40,049 nucleotides of DNA from contig JAAYKP010000079.1 of assembly GCA_012522335.1 (NCBI GenBank), positions 1-40,049 on the forward strand. Direction: 5' to 3'. A program made the translations under genes and the position numbers. The notes beneath the pieces were generated by a model that was not told where the DNA came from, ran no database searches, and was given only the letters and a program-made list of their open reading frames with translations. Source of the DNA: Bacillota bacterium. Its GTDB lineage: Bacteria; Bacillota; Dethiobacteria; Dethiobacterales; Dethiobacteraceae. Positions 33,479 through 40,049 of this stretch are shown one piece after another; positions within the stretch are counted from its first letter, which is position 1, and each line of letters starts with the position of its first letter.

Positions 33479-33640
33479 TTATTTTTGATTAGAATCCACA
33501 TATTCTTTGGCATTTCTTACATCAACTTCGTGTGGGATAGTAACTTTAGAATTCTTCTTAATCTTTTCTATATCTGCCCAGGCTGCAGTATCATGTTTCT
33601 CTATGGGCTTAGCCATAAATTTTTCTTTTTCCCGGTTCAC
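33479..33640 (-). CDS. DUF3787 micro-protein (53 residues)
   Basis: GTG 33640 follows AAAGGGTGG at a good distance. The product ends with KPIEKHDTAAWADIEKI, then a Lys-rich linker, VTIPHEV and NAKEYVDSNQK, the pattern of the short DUF3787 proteins of Clostridia (from memory). It has no signal or membrane segment. Function is unknown. A shorter form from ATG 33616 (45 residues) is possible but lacks a ribosome site. A rho-independent terminator follows immediately. Confidence 0.78.
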   Translation of the reverse strand: MNREKEKFMAKPIEKHDTAAWADIEKIKKNSKVTIPHEVDVRNAKEYVDSNQK

Positions 33641-33766
33641 TTAGTGCCACCCTTTCTTTTTTACTTTGACTACTTTAGCTTACCCTTTGTAGAAAGACAT
33701 TACCCGTTATTGTTTCTTTTACTACTATTATTCAGGTTACTTTGGCAAAAAAATAAAAGAAAAGAC

Positions 33767-33797
33767 TTGACCTTAACGTAACGTAAATGTTTATACT
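33767..33797 (+). promoter_or_regulatory. MerR-type promoter with 19-bp spacer
   Basis: TTGACC (33767-33772) and TATACT (33792-33797) are separated by 19 bp instead of 17, and the spacer contains an imperfect dyad with ACGTAACGT (33776-33784) at its core. This is the hallmark of MerR-activated promoters and predicts autoregulation by the following gene. Confidence 0.8.
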
Positions 33798-33821
33798 GGT
33801 TAACAAGGGGAGGTTAAGTAA

Positions 33822-34586
33822 GTGGAGTACACAGTGCACAAACTAGGTAAAATGGCCGGTGTCAGTACCCGGACACTACGCTATTACGATGAAATCGGTA
33901 TTCTTAAGCCAGCCAGAATCAATTCATCCGGATATCGCATTTACGGCAGGGCTGAAGTTGATCGCCTGCAGCAAATCCTCTTTTACAAAGAACTAGGTGT
34001 GGGTTTGGAAGACATTAAGGCGATTATCGATGATCCTGCATTTGACGCAGAAACTGCACTGCGGGAACACTTGGAAAAACTTCTGCATAAGAAAGCGCAG
34101 CTGGAAATACTCATTGACAATGTGCGTAAAACACTAGCTTCGAGAGAAGGGAGAATAACTATGTCTGATCAAGAGAAATTTGCTGGTTTTAAGGAAAAAT
34201 TAATTGCTGAAAATGAGCAAAAGTATGGCAAAGAGGCAAGGGAAAAGTATGGAGAAGAGGCAGTAGAACGTTCAAATCAGGCTTTTAAAAATATGTCGCA
34301 AGCTGATTATGCTAAAATGCAGGAGCTGGAGGTGGAAATGCGCAAAGTCCTGGCTGAAGCAATGACCAGCGGTGACCCTGCCGGTCCCTTGGCGCAAAAA
34401 GCTGCTGCCCTGCATAAAGAGTGGCTGACTATGGCCTGGGGCCAATACAACAAGGAAGCACATGCCGGCTTAACGCAGCTGTATGTTGATGACGAAAGGT
34501 TTACTGCTTACTATGATCGGGAGCAGCCTGGTACTGCCGCCTTCTTAAGGGACGCGGTGCAGATTTATACCGGCATGAAAAAATAG
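33822..34586 (+). CDS. MerR-family activator with TipAS drug-binding domain
   Basis: This 254-residue regulator starts with GTG after GGGGAGG. An N-terminal winged helix (HKLGKMAGVSTRTLRYYDEIGILKP, residues 5-29) is followed by a coiled coil (about 75-110) and a TipAS domain (about 115-254), with W206 and the block YVDDERFTAYYDREQPGTAAFL. TipA-like proteins bind thiopeptides and other multidrug ligands and remodel 19-bp-spacer promoters. Such a promoter lies directly upstream. No transporter follows on the same strand, so other targets would lie outside the region. An internal ATG near 34161 could yield the ligand-binding domain alone, as TipAS does in Streptomyces. Confidence 0.92.
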   Translation: MEYTVHKLGKMAGVSTRTLRYYDEIGILKPARINSSGYRIYGRAEVDRLQQILFYKELGVGLEDIKAIIDDPAFDAETALREHLEKLLHKKAQLEILIDNVRKTLASREGRITMSDQEKFAGFKEKLIAENEQKYGKEAREKYGEEAVERSNQAFKNMSQADYAKMQELEVEMRKVLAEAMTSGDPAGPLAQKAAALHKEWLTMAWGQYNKEAHAGLTQLYVDDERFTAYYDREQPGTAAFLRDAVQIYTGMKK

Positions 34587-34634
34587 TACTACAAACAAGA
34601 GCTACCTGCAAAAATACAGGTCGTCATAACACGT

Positions 34635-34667
34635 AAGACCTCGTTCTTATGCGGAACGAGGTCTTTT
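34635..34667. terminator. Terminator between convergent merR and glnS
   Basis: A perfect 12-bp stem (34635-34646 with 34654-34665) has a 7-nt loop and is followed by TT on the + strand; it ends 4 bp before the glnS stop. Confidence 0.85.
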
Positions 34668-34671
34668 AATA

Positions 34672-36366
34672 CTACTTTTTCTTCTTTGCCCAAGAATCCC
34701 TAAGTTCTACGGTGCGGTTATAAACTATTTTTCCTGCTTTTGCCTCTTCAGGGTCCAGGTAAAAGTAGCCTTTACGCATAAACTGGAAGTGGCTGCCGGG
34801 CGCTGCCTCAGCCAGTGCCGGTTCTACCGGCACATCTGTCAGAATACGCAAAGAATCAGGGTTAATATTCGCGGTAAAATCATCTCCTGCTTCTTCCGGA
34901 TCTTCTTTAGTAAATAGTCTGTCATAAAGACGTACAGTTACTCTGGCCGCATGGGCAGCAGAAACCCAGTGGATGACACCTTTAACTTTTTTGCCGCTGG
35001 TATCGGCGCCGCTTTTTGTTTGCGGATCATAGGTACAGTGAAGCTCAATAATTTTCCCTGCTTCATCCTTGATTACTTTATCACAGTGAATAATGTAAGC
35101 GCCTTTCAGGCGGACTTCACGCCCCGGTGCCAAACGGAAAAACTTCTTCACCGGCTGCTCCATGAAATCTTCCTGCTCAATATATATTTCGCGTCCAAAG
35201 GGCACCTGGCGTACACTGGCGCTTTCATCTCCCGGCATGTTTTCCAGCTCCAGCATTTCCGTTTTACCGGCCGGCCAGTTGGTAATCACCACTTTGAGTG
35301 GTTCCAGGACGGCCATCATGCGGTGAGCCTTAGGACCCAAATCTTCCCGGACACAATGTTCTAATAAAGCCAGATCAACAGTACTGTCGGCACGCGCTAC
35401 ACCTACACGGTCCTGGAAATCAGCAATGGCTGCCGGTGTTACACCACGCCGGCGCAGCCCGGCAATGGTTGGCATTCTGGGATCATCCCAGCCCTCGACA
35501 TAGTTTTCCTCAACCAGGCGGCGCAGTTTTCGTTTGCTCATGACGGTATAGGTCATATTTAAGCGGGCAAATTCAGTTTGCTCGGAGCGGGTTTTAATAT
35601 ACTCCGGCATTAATTCCAGGGCATTCTCAACAACCCAGTCATACAGTGGGCGATGATCAGTATATTCGATGGAACACAGGGAGTGAGTGATTCCTTCTAA
35701 GGCATCAGTGAAAGGATGGTCAAAATCATACATGGGGTAGATGCACCACTTATCACCCGTTCTGTGATGAGTGGCATGCAGAATACGGTAGAGAACCGGA
35801 TCACGCATGTTCAGGTTGCCGGAAGACATATCGATTTTGGCACGCAGTACACGTTCACCATCGGCAAATTCACCGCTGCGCATCCGGGTAAAAAGGTCTA
35901 AATTTTCCTCGACGGAACGGTTTCTGTAAGGACTTTCTTTACCGGGTTCTGTCAGTGTACCACGATATTCACGTATTTCGTCCTGTGAAAGATCGCAGAC
36001 ATAGGCTCGTCCGGCTTTTATCAAACGGATGGCGAACTCATACTTTAAATCAAAGGAATCGGAGGCAAAGTATAAGCGATCGCCCCAATCAACTCCTAAC
36101 CAGCGGAGATCCTCCAGAATAGAATCTACAAATTCCTGCTCTTCTTTGACGGGGTTAGTATCGTCAAAACGTACATTAAACAAGCCATTAAAAGCCTTGG
36201 CCAGCCGATAATTAAGCAGAATAGCTTTGCTGTGACCAATATGTAAATAACCATTAGGTTCCGGCGGGAAACGTGTATGTACTCTGCCGTCGTGTTTACC
36301 GTCCGCAACATCTTGAGTAATTTTATTGTAGATAAAGTTGGACTGCATCTCTGTGTTGTTGCTCAT
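34672..36366 (-). CDS. glnS: Glutaminyl-tRNA synthetase
   Basis: This 564-residue class I synthetase charges tRNA-Gln. The HIGH motif is [12 protein letters not shown] (about 37-48) and KMSKS is VMSKRKL (about 270). The C-terminal half has the beta-barrel anticodon-binding domains; the final Lys-rich end is typical. Most Firmicutes lack GlnRS and make Gln-tRNA through GluRS and GatCAB; the gene here, like those in some Clostridia and Deinococcus, was probably acquired from proteobacteria. ATG follows AAGGGGAG. It has its own promoter; no T-box leader is visible in the short upstream region. Confidence 0.95.
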   Translation of the reverse strand: MSNNTEMQSNFIYNKITQDVADGKHDGRVHTRFPPEPNGYLHIGHSKAILLNYRLAKAFNGLFNVRFDDTNPVKEEQEFVDSILEDLRWLGVDWGDRLYFASDSFDLKYEFAIRLIKAGRAYVCDLSQDEIREYRGTLTEPGKESPYRNRSVEENLDLFTRMRSGEFADGERVLRAKIDMSSGNLNMRDPVLYRILHATHHRTGDKWCIYPMYDFDHPFTDALEGITHSLCSIEYTDHRPLYDWVVENALELMPEYIKTRSEQTEFARLNMTYTVMSKRKLRRLVEENYVEGWDDPRMPTIAGLRRRGVTPAAIADFQDRVGVARADSTVDLALLEHCVREDLGPKAHRMMAVLEPLKVVITNWPAGKTEMLELENMPGDESASVRQVPFGREIYIEQEDFMEQPVKKFFRLAPGREVRLKGAYIIHCDKVIKDEAGKIIELHCTYDPQTKSGADTSGKKVKGVIHWVSAAHAARVTVRLYDRLFTKEDPEEAGDDFTANINPDSLRILTDVPVEPALAEAAPGSHFQFMRKGYFYLDPEEAKAGKIVYNRTVELRDSWAKKKK

Positions 36367-36434
36367 CTGAATCTCCCCTTATTTAGTTAATTCCGCTGTT
36401 GGTTGTTAAATGGTAAGCAGTTAAATTCTCTCCT

Positions 36435-36464
36435 ATTATACCAGAGATGTGCCGGAACAAACAA
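36435..36464 (-). promoter_or_regulatory. Sigma-A promoter of glnS
   Basis: On the - strand TTGTTT (36464-36459), an 18-bp spacer and TATAAT (36440-36435), with a TGG extended -10 motif, lie about 70 bp before the glnS start. Confidence 0.75.
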
Positions 36465-36501
36465 ATTAATTCATCTGTGTTAAGAGTTTACTTTAAGCTT
36501 C

Positions 36502-36510
36502 TGCTATAAT
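36502..36510 (+). promoter_or_regulatory. Extended -10 promoter element of the helicase gene
   Basis: TGCTATAAT at 36502-36510 is a perfect extended -10 box, 34 bp before the helicase start; no strong -35 is needed or seen. Confidence 0.6.
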
Positions 36511-36543
36511 GGAAGTAAGCTCTTTGAGGAAGCAGAGGTCGGC

Positions 36544-38889
36544 ATGGGATATAAAGTAAAATTAGCAGTTAAACAGTTGGTTGAGTTTGTCCTGCGCAGC
36601 GGAGATATTGATCACCGTTTTACCGGGCTGGAACGAGCCGCTGAAGGAAGCCGCATCCACCGTCGTTTGCAGAAAGAAGCAGGTGAAGATTACCAGGCTG
36701 AAGTTTTTTTGTCCTGGGAAACTGTCTGCGAAGGCATGACGATCAGCGTAGAAGGCCGTGCTGATGGTGTATTCACTACTGCAGACGGTTACTGGATCGA
36801 TGAGATAAAATCCACAGTGATATCTTTGGCGGAAATAGATGAAGATTTTAACCCCCTACACTGGGCACAGGCTAAAGTTTACGGTTATATCTATTGCCTG
36901 CGGCATAAACTGGTAGGGATTGGTATTCAGCTGACTTATGTCCATGCTGAAAGCAGGAAAGTAAAACGTTTACAAAAAATATACAGCAGGGAAGCTTTAA
37001 AAGTTTTCTACTATGAGCTGCTGGCGATCTTTAAAAAATGGGCTGACTTAAGCTGCCGGTGGGCGGCAATCAGAGAGCAGTCTATTAAGAAACTGCAGTT
37101 TCCTTTTGGCGCTTACCGTCAGGGACAGCGCAGCTTTGCCGTGGCCGTTTACAAAACCATTACCAATGCAGGTCATCTATTTGCGCAGGCACCTACCGGC
37201 ATTGGCAAAACTATTTCTACCTTGTTCCCGGCGGTAAAAGCACTGGGTGAAGGGGAAGTGGAAAAAATTTTCTACCTGACGGCCAAGACGGTAACCGGAC
37301 AGGCTGCTGCCGAGGCTGTGGCAGCTATGCGTACCCAGGGTTTGAAGTTAAAAACGGTAACGCTGACAGCTAAAGATAAGGTTTGTTTTTTAGCAGAGCG
37401 CAGCTGTAATCCGGACAGCTGCCGCTATGCTAAAGGTCACTATGACCGTGTTAACGGGGCTTTATACAGGCTGCTGCAGGCAGAAGACGATTTTTCCCGG
37501 GAAACAATTGCGGAATACGCCCACAAGTATCAGGTCTGTCCTTTTGAACTGGCTTTAGATCTCAGCTTGTGGAGTGACTGTATCATCTGTGATTATAATT
37601 ACCTCTTTGATCCCCAGGTTTACTTAAAACGTTTTTTCAGCAGTAAAGGTAATTATGTTTTTTTGATTGATGAGGCACATAATCTGGTGGACAGGGCAAG
37701 AGAAATGTTCTCGGCTGTATTAAATAAAACTGCTTTTCTCAAGTTAAGAAGACAGTTGGGCAGGCAGGAAAAAACTTTATACCGCAGCCTCGGTAGAATT
37801 AACCGCACGCTGCTTACTCTGCGTAAGCTTTGTGAGCCGGAAGGCTTTTTTGTGCTGCAGGAACAGCCGGCAGAGCTGACGAAGCAGTTAGCCGATTTTG
37901 TACTGTTCTGTGCGGACTGGTTAAAAGAGAAACAGGGGCAGGAAGTGGCGGAAGAGTTCCTGCAGCTGTATTTTGCTGTTTTAAGCTACCTGAAAATTGC
38001 TGAACTTTATGATCAGCGTTATGTGACACTGCTGCGCAAAGATGGCAGTGAGCTGTCTGTAAAACTGTTTTGTTTAGATCCGGCACTTTTACTGCAGCAA
38101 AGCCTGGAGAAAGGGAAATCCGCCATCTTTTTTTCTGCTACCTTGACGCCTTTTTCCTATTTTATCAAGCTGCTGGGCGGTAATGAAGAAGCAAAAGTAA
38201 TTTCCCTGCCCTCACCTTACCCGCAAAACCGGCTTTGTTTAATGTTAGCAGATCACATTAGTACAAAATATAAAGACCGTGCACAGAGCCTGCAGGAGAT
38301 AGCAGATTTAATTTATCATACTGTCAGCAGGAAGCGGGGCAATTATATAGTTTATTTTCCTTCATACCGGTATTTATCTGATGTCTATCACCTGTTTGCT
38401 GCCACCTATCCTGAAATAGAGACAAAAGTACAGCACAGTGAAATGGACGAGCAGGCGAGGGAAGAGTTTTTAGCCGCCTTTGTTCAGAAAAATACCACGA
38501 CGCTGGTAGGTTTTTGCGTACTGGGCGGCATTTTTGCCGAAGGAATTGATTTAAAGGGCGAGCGGCTGCTGGGCACAATCATTATCGGTGTGGGACTGCC
38601 GCAGTTAAATGTGGAAAATAATGTTATCCGCGATTATTACCAGCAGCAGTACCAAAAAGGCTATGAATATGCCTACCTTTACCCCGGCATGAACAAAGTG
38701 TTACAAGCCGCAGGCCGGGTGATCCGCAGCGAATCTGACAGGGGTATAGTGCTGTTAGTCGATGAAAGGTTCGGCACAGTGACTTATCGCAGTCTTTTTC
38801 CGCAGCATTGGCAGCACTATCAGCTTGTACGGGATACCGGTGTCTTACAAAGTCAGATCAGTGATTTTTGGCGAAAATACAATCACTAA
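36544..38889 (+). CDS. DinG/Rad3-like Fe-S helicase with N-terminal PD-(D/E)XK nuclease-like domain
   Basis: This 781-residue superfamily 2 helicase is fused to an N-terminal Cas4-like nuclease module. The nuclease motif is D74 (GRADGVF), then E87-I-K89 (DEIKST) and Q109 (HWAQAKVY), so the catalytic residues are intact. The helicase has Walker A APTGIGKT (216-223), Fe-S cysteines C281, C288 and C293 with C332, C346 or C349 nearby, the DEAH box (376-379) and the C-terminal helicase motif AAGRVIRSESDRG. XPD/DinG relatives unwind DNA 5' to 3' using a 4Fe-4S cluster. ATG follows GAGGTC. It is a single gene, probably for DNA repair or replication-intermediate processing; defence is an alternative. 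Confidence 0.9.
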   Translation: MGYKVKLAVKQLVEFVLRSGDIDHRFTGLERAAEGSRIHRRLQKEAGEDYQAEVFLSWETVCEGMTISVEGRADGVFTTADGYWIDEIKSTVISLAEIDEDFNPLHWAQAKVYGYIYCLRHKLVGIGIQLTYVHAESRKVKRLQKIYSREALKVFYYELLAIFKKWADLSCRWAAIREQSIKKLQFPFGAYRQGQRSFAVAVYKTITNAGHLFAQAPTGIGKTISTLFPAVKALGEGEVEKIFYLTAKTVTGQAAAEAVAAMRTQGLKLKTVTLTAKDKVCFLAERSCNPDSCRYAKGHYDRVNGALYRLLQAEDDFSRETIAEYAHKYQVCPFELALDLSLWSDCIICDYNYLFDPQVYLKRFFSSKGNYVFLIDEAHNLVDRAREMFSAVLNKTAFLKLRRQLGRQEKTLYRSLGRINRTLLTLRKLCEPEGFFVLQEQPAELTKQLADFVLFCADWLKEKQGQEVAEEFLQLYFAVLSYLKIAELYDQRYVTLLRKDGSELSVKLFCLDPALLLQQSLEKGKSAIFFSATLTPFSYFIKLLGGNEEAKVISLPSPYPQNRLCLMLADHISTKYKDRAQSLQEIADLIYHTVSRKRGNYIVYFPSYRYLSDVYHLFAATYPEIETKVQHSEMDEQAREEFLAAFVQKNTTTLVGFCVLGGIFAEGIDLKGERLLGTIIIGVGLPQLNVENNVIRDYYQQQYQKGYEYAYLYPGMNKVLQAAGRVIRSESDRGIVLLVDERFGTVTYRSLFPQHWQHYQLVRDTGVLQSQISDFWRKYNH

Positions 38890-38912
38890 AGAAATATTTT
38901 TACTGAAAAAAA

Positions 38913-38930
38913 AGGGCGAAGCTTCGCCCT
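38913..38930 (-). terminator. Terminator of the exporter operon
   Basis: Palindrome AGGGCGAAGCTTCGCCCT (8-bp stem) overlaps the stop of the small membrane protein and is followed on the - strand by seven T residues. It also serves the convergent helicase gene, whose stop is 24 bp away. Confidence 0.9.
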
Positions 38931-39120
38931 ACTTGAATTTGTACGCCAGGATAAAGAAGATTACAGCAATGATAATAAAAAGGATTTTAGTCTGCTTCTT
39001 ACCGATTTTATCTACTATCCATTTAGATTTGGGATTTTCAAAGACAAAGGGTATTTCAAACAGGGTGCCAAATAGATACACGACAGCAATGAGCAGGAAA
39101 ACCAGCCCCGTACCGGACAT
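38929..39120 (-). CDS. Small two-TM membrane protein of unknown function
   Basis: This 63-residue protein starts at ATG 39120 after AGGAGGTGG. It has two hydrophobic segments (about 5-25 and 42-60) flanking a Lys-rich, soluble-side loop with PKSKWIVDKIGKKQTK. No recognisable family. It lies last in the exporter operon, 19 bp after the permease stop, and may be an accessory subunit. Confidence 0.75.
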   Translation of the reverse strand: MSGTGLVFLLIAVVYLFGTLFEIPFVFENPKSKWIVDKIGKKQTKILFIIIAVIFFILAYKFK

Positions 39121-39139
39121 TTTATCCACCTCCTGGTAA

Positions 39140-39865
39140 TTATATGTCATTTTTCTTTCTGAAAGTCCCAAAAGCTGCTGTTATCAGCAGCAAATTATAG
39201 GCAAAGCCCAGCAAGATATATTGGTAAAAATTTAGATTCATAGAAATTAAGCCGGTATCAATTTGTGGCTGTAAAATGCTGTACTGCACCGCTTTTGCCG
39301 GCCAAAAACCAGGTGCTATGGCAAAGAGCCATTCCTTGACATCAAGGAAGAAGTAGCTGCCAATAGGCAGCAAAAGTAAAAGACCTGCAGCCTTCATGGT
39401 GACGAAACCTTCAACTTTGTTTTGCGCAAAGGCATTGATTATAAAGGCAATGAGCGGTGTTTGCAGAGCTGACAGTGCAGATATTAGTATAAGATCACCG
39501 GCAGCAAGGGTAAAGACACCGGTAACCCAGACAATGAAGAAACTTGACAGAACGGCAAGGAGGTAGGTGAATAATACTTTAAACCAGATATAATAGTTTA
39601 ACGAAATTGGTGCAATTTGCAGGGAGGTAAAAACATGATCATCCCGGTCGTCAAGCAGAGAAAAACCTGCCATGGCACCATAAGCAAAACCGGTCAGAAT
39701 AGCCATCAACATGGCTGTAATACCTAAAGCTGCACCATCAACATAATTGTTAGTGATTAGATATTTGCCTAAGCCTCCCAGAACGAGGGGATAAATAAAC
39801 ATAAAAATTGTCATCTTATCACGTAACAAATTTTTGAGCTCAAATTTAGCTAAAGTCAAAAGCAT
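39140..39865 (-). CDS. ABC-2 type exporter permease
   Basis: This 241-residue membrane protein has six hydrophobic segments and the N-terminal ELKNLLRDKMTIFMFIYPL pattern of ABC-2 permeases. GGGGGTC precedes the ATG. It is 2 nt downstream of another, incomplete permease-like gene and 19 bp upstream of a small membrane protein, so the three make one operon. The layout is that of two-permease exporters such as the fluoroquinolone-type systems; substrate unknown. The ATP-binding subunit must lie outside the window. Confidence 0.88.
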   Translation of the reverse strand: MLLTLAKFELKNLLRDKMTIFMFIYPLVLGGLGKYLITNNYVDGAALGITAMLMAILTGFAYGAMAGFSLLDDRDDHVFTSLQIAPISLNYYIWFKVLFTYLLAVLSSFFIVWVTGVFTLAAGDLILISALSALQTPLIAFIINAFAQNKVEGFVTMKAAGLLLLLPIGSYFFLDVKEWLFAIAPGFWPAKAVQYSILQPQIDTGLISMNLNFYQYILLGFAYNLLLITAAFGTFRKKNDI

Positions 39866-39867
39866 GC

Positions 39868-40049
39868 CTAGACCCCCGTTTCTTTCATCAAATACTCATT
39901 AAACTTTGGCTTAACGACATACTGAAAGAGCAGCACAGATAATATGCTGAGATAAGCATAACTAAAGAGCAGCTTCCACAGTTCAGGCTTCGTAAAGGCA
40001 GCATTGATTAATATACTTGATGCTTCGGGAGGCAGGATAACAAAATAGC
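39868..40049 (-). CDS. ABC exporter permease, C-terminal part (truncated by window edge)
   Basis: The - strand frame is open to the edge and ends with TAG at 39868. The visible 59 residues include FVILPPEASSILINAAFTKPE, a hydrophobic segment (LFSYAYLSILSVLLFQYVV) and a charged tail KPKFNEYLMKETGV. This is the last membrane helix and tail of an ABC-2-like permease. The downstream permease begins 2 nt after its stop, so they are translationally close. Only the C-terminus is visible. Confidence 0.7.
   Translation of the reverse strand, partial: YFVILPPEASSILINAAFTKPELWKLLFSYAYLSILSVLLFQYVVKPKFNEYLMKETGV

Noticed and set aside
33485-33781. Open frame on the + strand, Phe/Leu rich (98 codons)
   Set aside because: It overlaps the DUF3787 gene on the other strand, lacks a ribosome site and its sequence is low complexity.
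1-40049. Mobile elements, CRISPR arrays, rRNA and tRNA genes
   Set aside because: I looked for transposase or integrase motifs, spaced direct repeats and tRNA or rRNA signatures and found none; the long inverted repeats are terminators or the operator described.

Overview
The window looks like chromosomal DNA of an anaerobic, spore-forming Firmicute (Clostridia or Peptococcia-like), with moderate GC content. The evidence is the gene set: a CooS-type carbon monoxide dehydrogenase homologue, a selenocysteine formate dehydrogenase next to metF, a CooT-type nickel protein, a B12-dependent class II ribonucleotide reductase under an NrdR box, strong AGGAGG-type ribosome sites with GTG and TTG starts, sigma-A promoters, a yybP-ykoY riboswitch and a good sigma-H promoter. 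I cannot name the species. I saw no rRNA, tRNA, CRISPR array, transposase, integrase or prophage.

Layout. 1-3.5 kb: Fe/Mn superoxide dismutase (-), a small lipoprotein (+) and a CooS homologue (+) whose active-site ligand set is not that of a true CODH. 3.5-7.2 kb (-): a metF-fdhA pair; fdhA is one selenoprotein gene read through an in-frame TGA with a visible bSECIS hairpin. 7.4-13.4 kb: a zinc-ribbon protein, then a four-gene ABC importer (-) with a DUF3798 lipoprotein, a double ATPase and two permeases. 13.5-16.8 kb: a glutaredoxin-like protein, CooT plus a small His-rich helical protein, a DUF438/hemerythrin/PAS protein and a ZIP metal transporter. 16.8-21.4 kb: nrdJ, then a DUF5320, DUF134, NBP35/Mrp ATPase and small winged-helix cluster whose first promoter sits between two perfect inverted repeats.

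21.4-30.6 kb: a Mn2+ riboswitch controlling a cation P-type ATPase, an MFS (GPH-type) transporter, an RND exporter with a coiled-coil insertion of about 210 residues, and a Dph6-like PP-loop enzyme. 30.6-34.6 kb: a MEDS-domain histidine kinase with a sigma-H promoter and a Spo0A box (a likely sporulation kinase), peptidase T, a DUF3787 micro-protein and a MerR/TipA regulator. 34.6-40 kb: glutaminyl-tRNA synthetase, a PD-(D/E)XK plus Rad3/DinG-type helicase, and part of an ABC-2 exporter operon cut by the window edge.

Themes: one-carbon and CO-type redox enzymes; metal handling (Ni, Mn, Zn, Fe-S); and sensing, with several recognisable cis-regulatory sites. The strongest leads are the CooS homologue with Glu in place of a C-cluster cysteine, the bracketed DUF5320 promoter, the riboswitch-ATPase unit, the sigma-H/MEDS kinase and the coiled-coil RND pump.
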